A stretch of DNA of 64,000 bases from Streptomyces sp. NBC_00236 (lineage in GTDB: Bacteria; Actinomycetota; Actinomycetes; Streptomycetales; Streptomycetaceae): assembly GCF_036195045.1 (NCBI RefSeq), contig NZ_CP108100.1, positions 5,332,001 through 5,396,000 on the forward strand, read 5' to 3'. The notes below the pieces were generated by a model. The model was given only the letters and a program-made list of their open reading frames with translations. It searched no databases and was not told where the DNA came from. Each line of letters starts with the position of its first letter. Within the stretch, counting starts at the first letter, position 1. Shown piece by piece: positions 63,660 to 64,000 of the stretch. The translations under genes were made by a program, and so were the position numbers.

Positions 63660-64000
63660 ATGAGTCTGCGGGCACGCATCACCGCCCCCGAGGAGCAAGC
63701 CGGGGGGCGGGAGGACGGCCACATGGTCGCCTCCTACCGGGCCAAGCTGCTTGAGGAGATCGACCTGGCGGAGATGTCCTCGCTGGCCGCTGCCGACCGG
63801 CGGGCCCGCCTGGAGCGCGTACTCGGGCACATCATCAGCCGCGAAGGCCCGGTTCTCTCGACCGTCGAACGGTCGCAGCTGATCCGCCGGGTCGTCGACG
63901 AGGCCCTCGGCCTCGGCATCCTGGAACCGCTGCTCGAAGACGCGTCCATCACCGAAATCATGGTGAACGGCCCCGACCAGATCTTCGTCGAGCGCAGCGG
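63660..64000 (+). CDS. tadA: TadA/CpaF pilus assembly ATPase, N-terminal part (runs off the window)
   Basis: ATG 63660 follows AGGAG. The visible 113 residues contain the N-terminal domain of CpaF-type secretion ATPases: LIRRVVDEALGLGILEPLLEDASITEIMVNGPDQIFVERSG. The Walker motifs lie beyond the window. It should power assembly of the Flp pilus. It is in line with the pseudopilin genes, 66 bp downstream. Confidence 0.92.
   Translation, partial: MSLRARITAPEEQAGGREDGHMVASYRAKLLEEIDLAEMSSLAAADRRARLERVLGHIISREGPVLSTVERSQLIRRVVDEALGLGILEPLLEDASITEIMVNGPDQIFVERS

Overview
The window is chromosomal DNA from a Streptomyces or a close relative. It is very GC-rich, nearly every codon ends in G or C, GTG and TTG starts are common, and it carries actinobacterial markers: mycothiol conjugate amidase (mca), GTP-dependent PEP carboxykinase, DUF4307, a DrrA/DrrB-type exporter, a secreted chitinase and a Tad pilus locus. 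I saw no rRNA, tRNA, CRISPR array or insertion sequence.

Layout. 1-11 kb is core metabolism and stress: gdhA, msrA with a textbook SigR promoter, metB, an ECF42 sigma factor with its YCII partner, a second sigma factor with a one-TM partner, a MarR regulator and threonine ammonia-lyase. 11-16 kb is an ABC exporter operon whose permease gene has been split by a 2.86-kb insertion. The insertion carries a complete substitute permease, a small secreted protein and the C-terminal part of a large serine recombinase. 16-24 kb holds greA, DUF4307, mca, a STAND/TPR regulator and an intact large serine recombinase. The recombinase lies just upstream of a DUF255 thioredoxin-domain gene whose first 40 percent has foreign codon usage and whose remainder is host-like. 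26-40 kb holds an MFS/TetR efflux pair, PEPCK, an AlaA-like aminotransferase, an AraC-GyrI regulator, a CPBP protease/histidine kinase/response regulator operon and a secreted S1 protease.

40-52 kb is a divergent sugar-acid locus: a D-aminoacylase-type deacetylase and a fold-III PLP deaminase on one strand; a PfkB (KDG-type) kinase, IclR regulator, RidA and GntP permease on the other. A membrane Ser/Thr kinase and a GH18 chitinase follow, the latter with the classic Streptomyces chitinase direct-repeat operator. Together these suggest use of N-acetylglucosaminic acid, the end unit of LPMO-oxidised chitin. 52-59 kb is extracellular: a trypsin-fold protein that has lost its catalytic His and Ser, a small secreted protein, and a 1218-residue ALF-repeat polymorphic toxin ending in a colicin-D-like RNase domain, followed by a small probable immunity gene. 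59.7-64 kb starts a Tad/Flp pilus operon (unknown zinc-ribbon protein, CpaB, CpaE, two TadE pseudopilins, truncated TadA).

The most unusual signal is the pair of serine-recombinase insertions, 7 kb apart and each about 2.9 kb. Each interrupts a protein-coding gene and appears to bring a codon-diverged replacement for the part it destroys. In the first, the replacement is spliced into the operon by stop/start overlaps.
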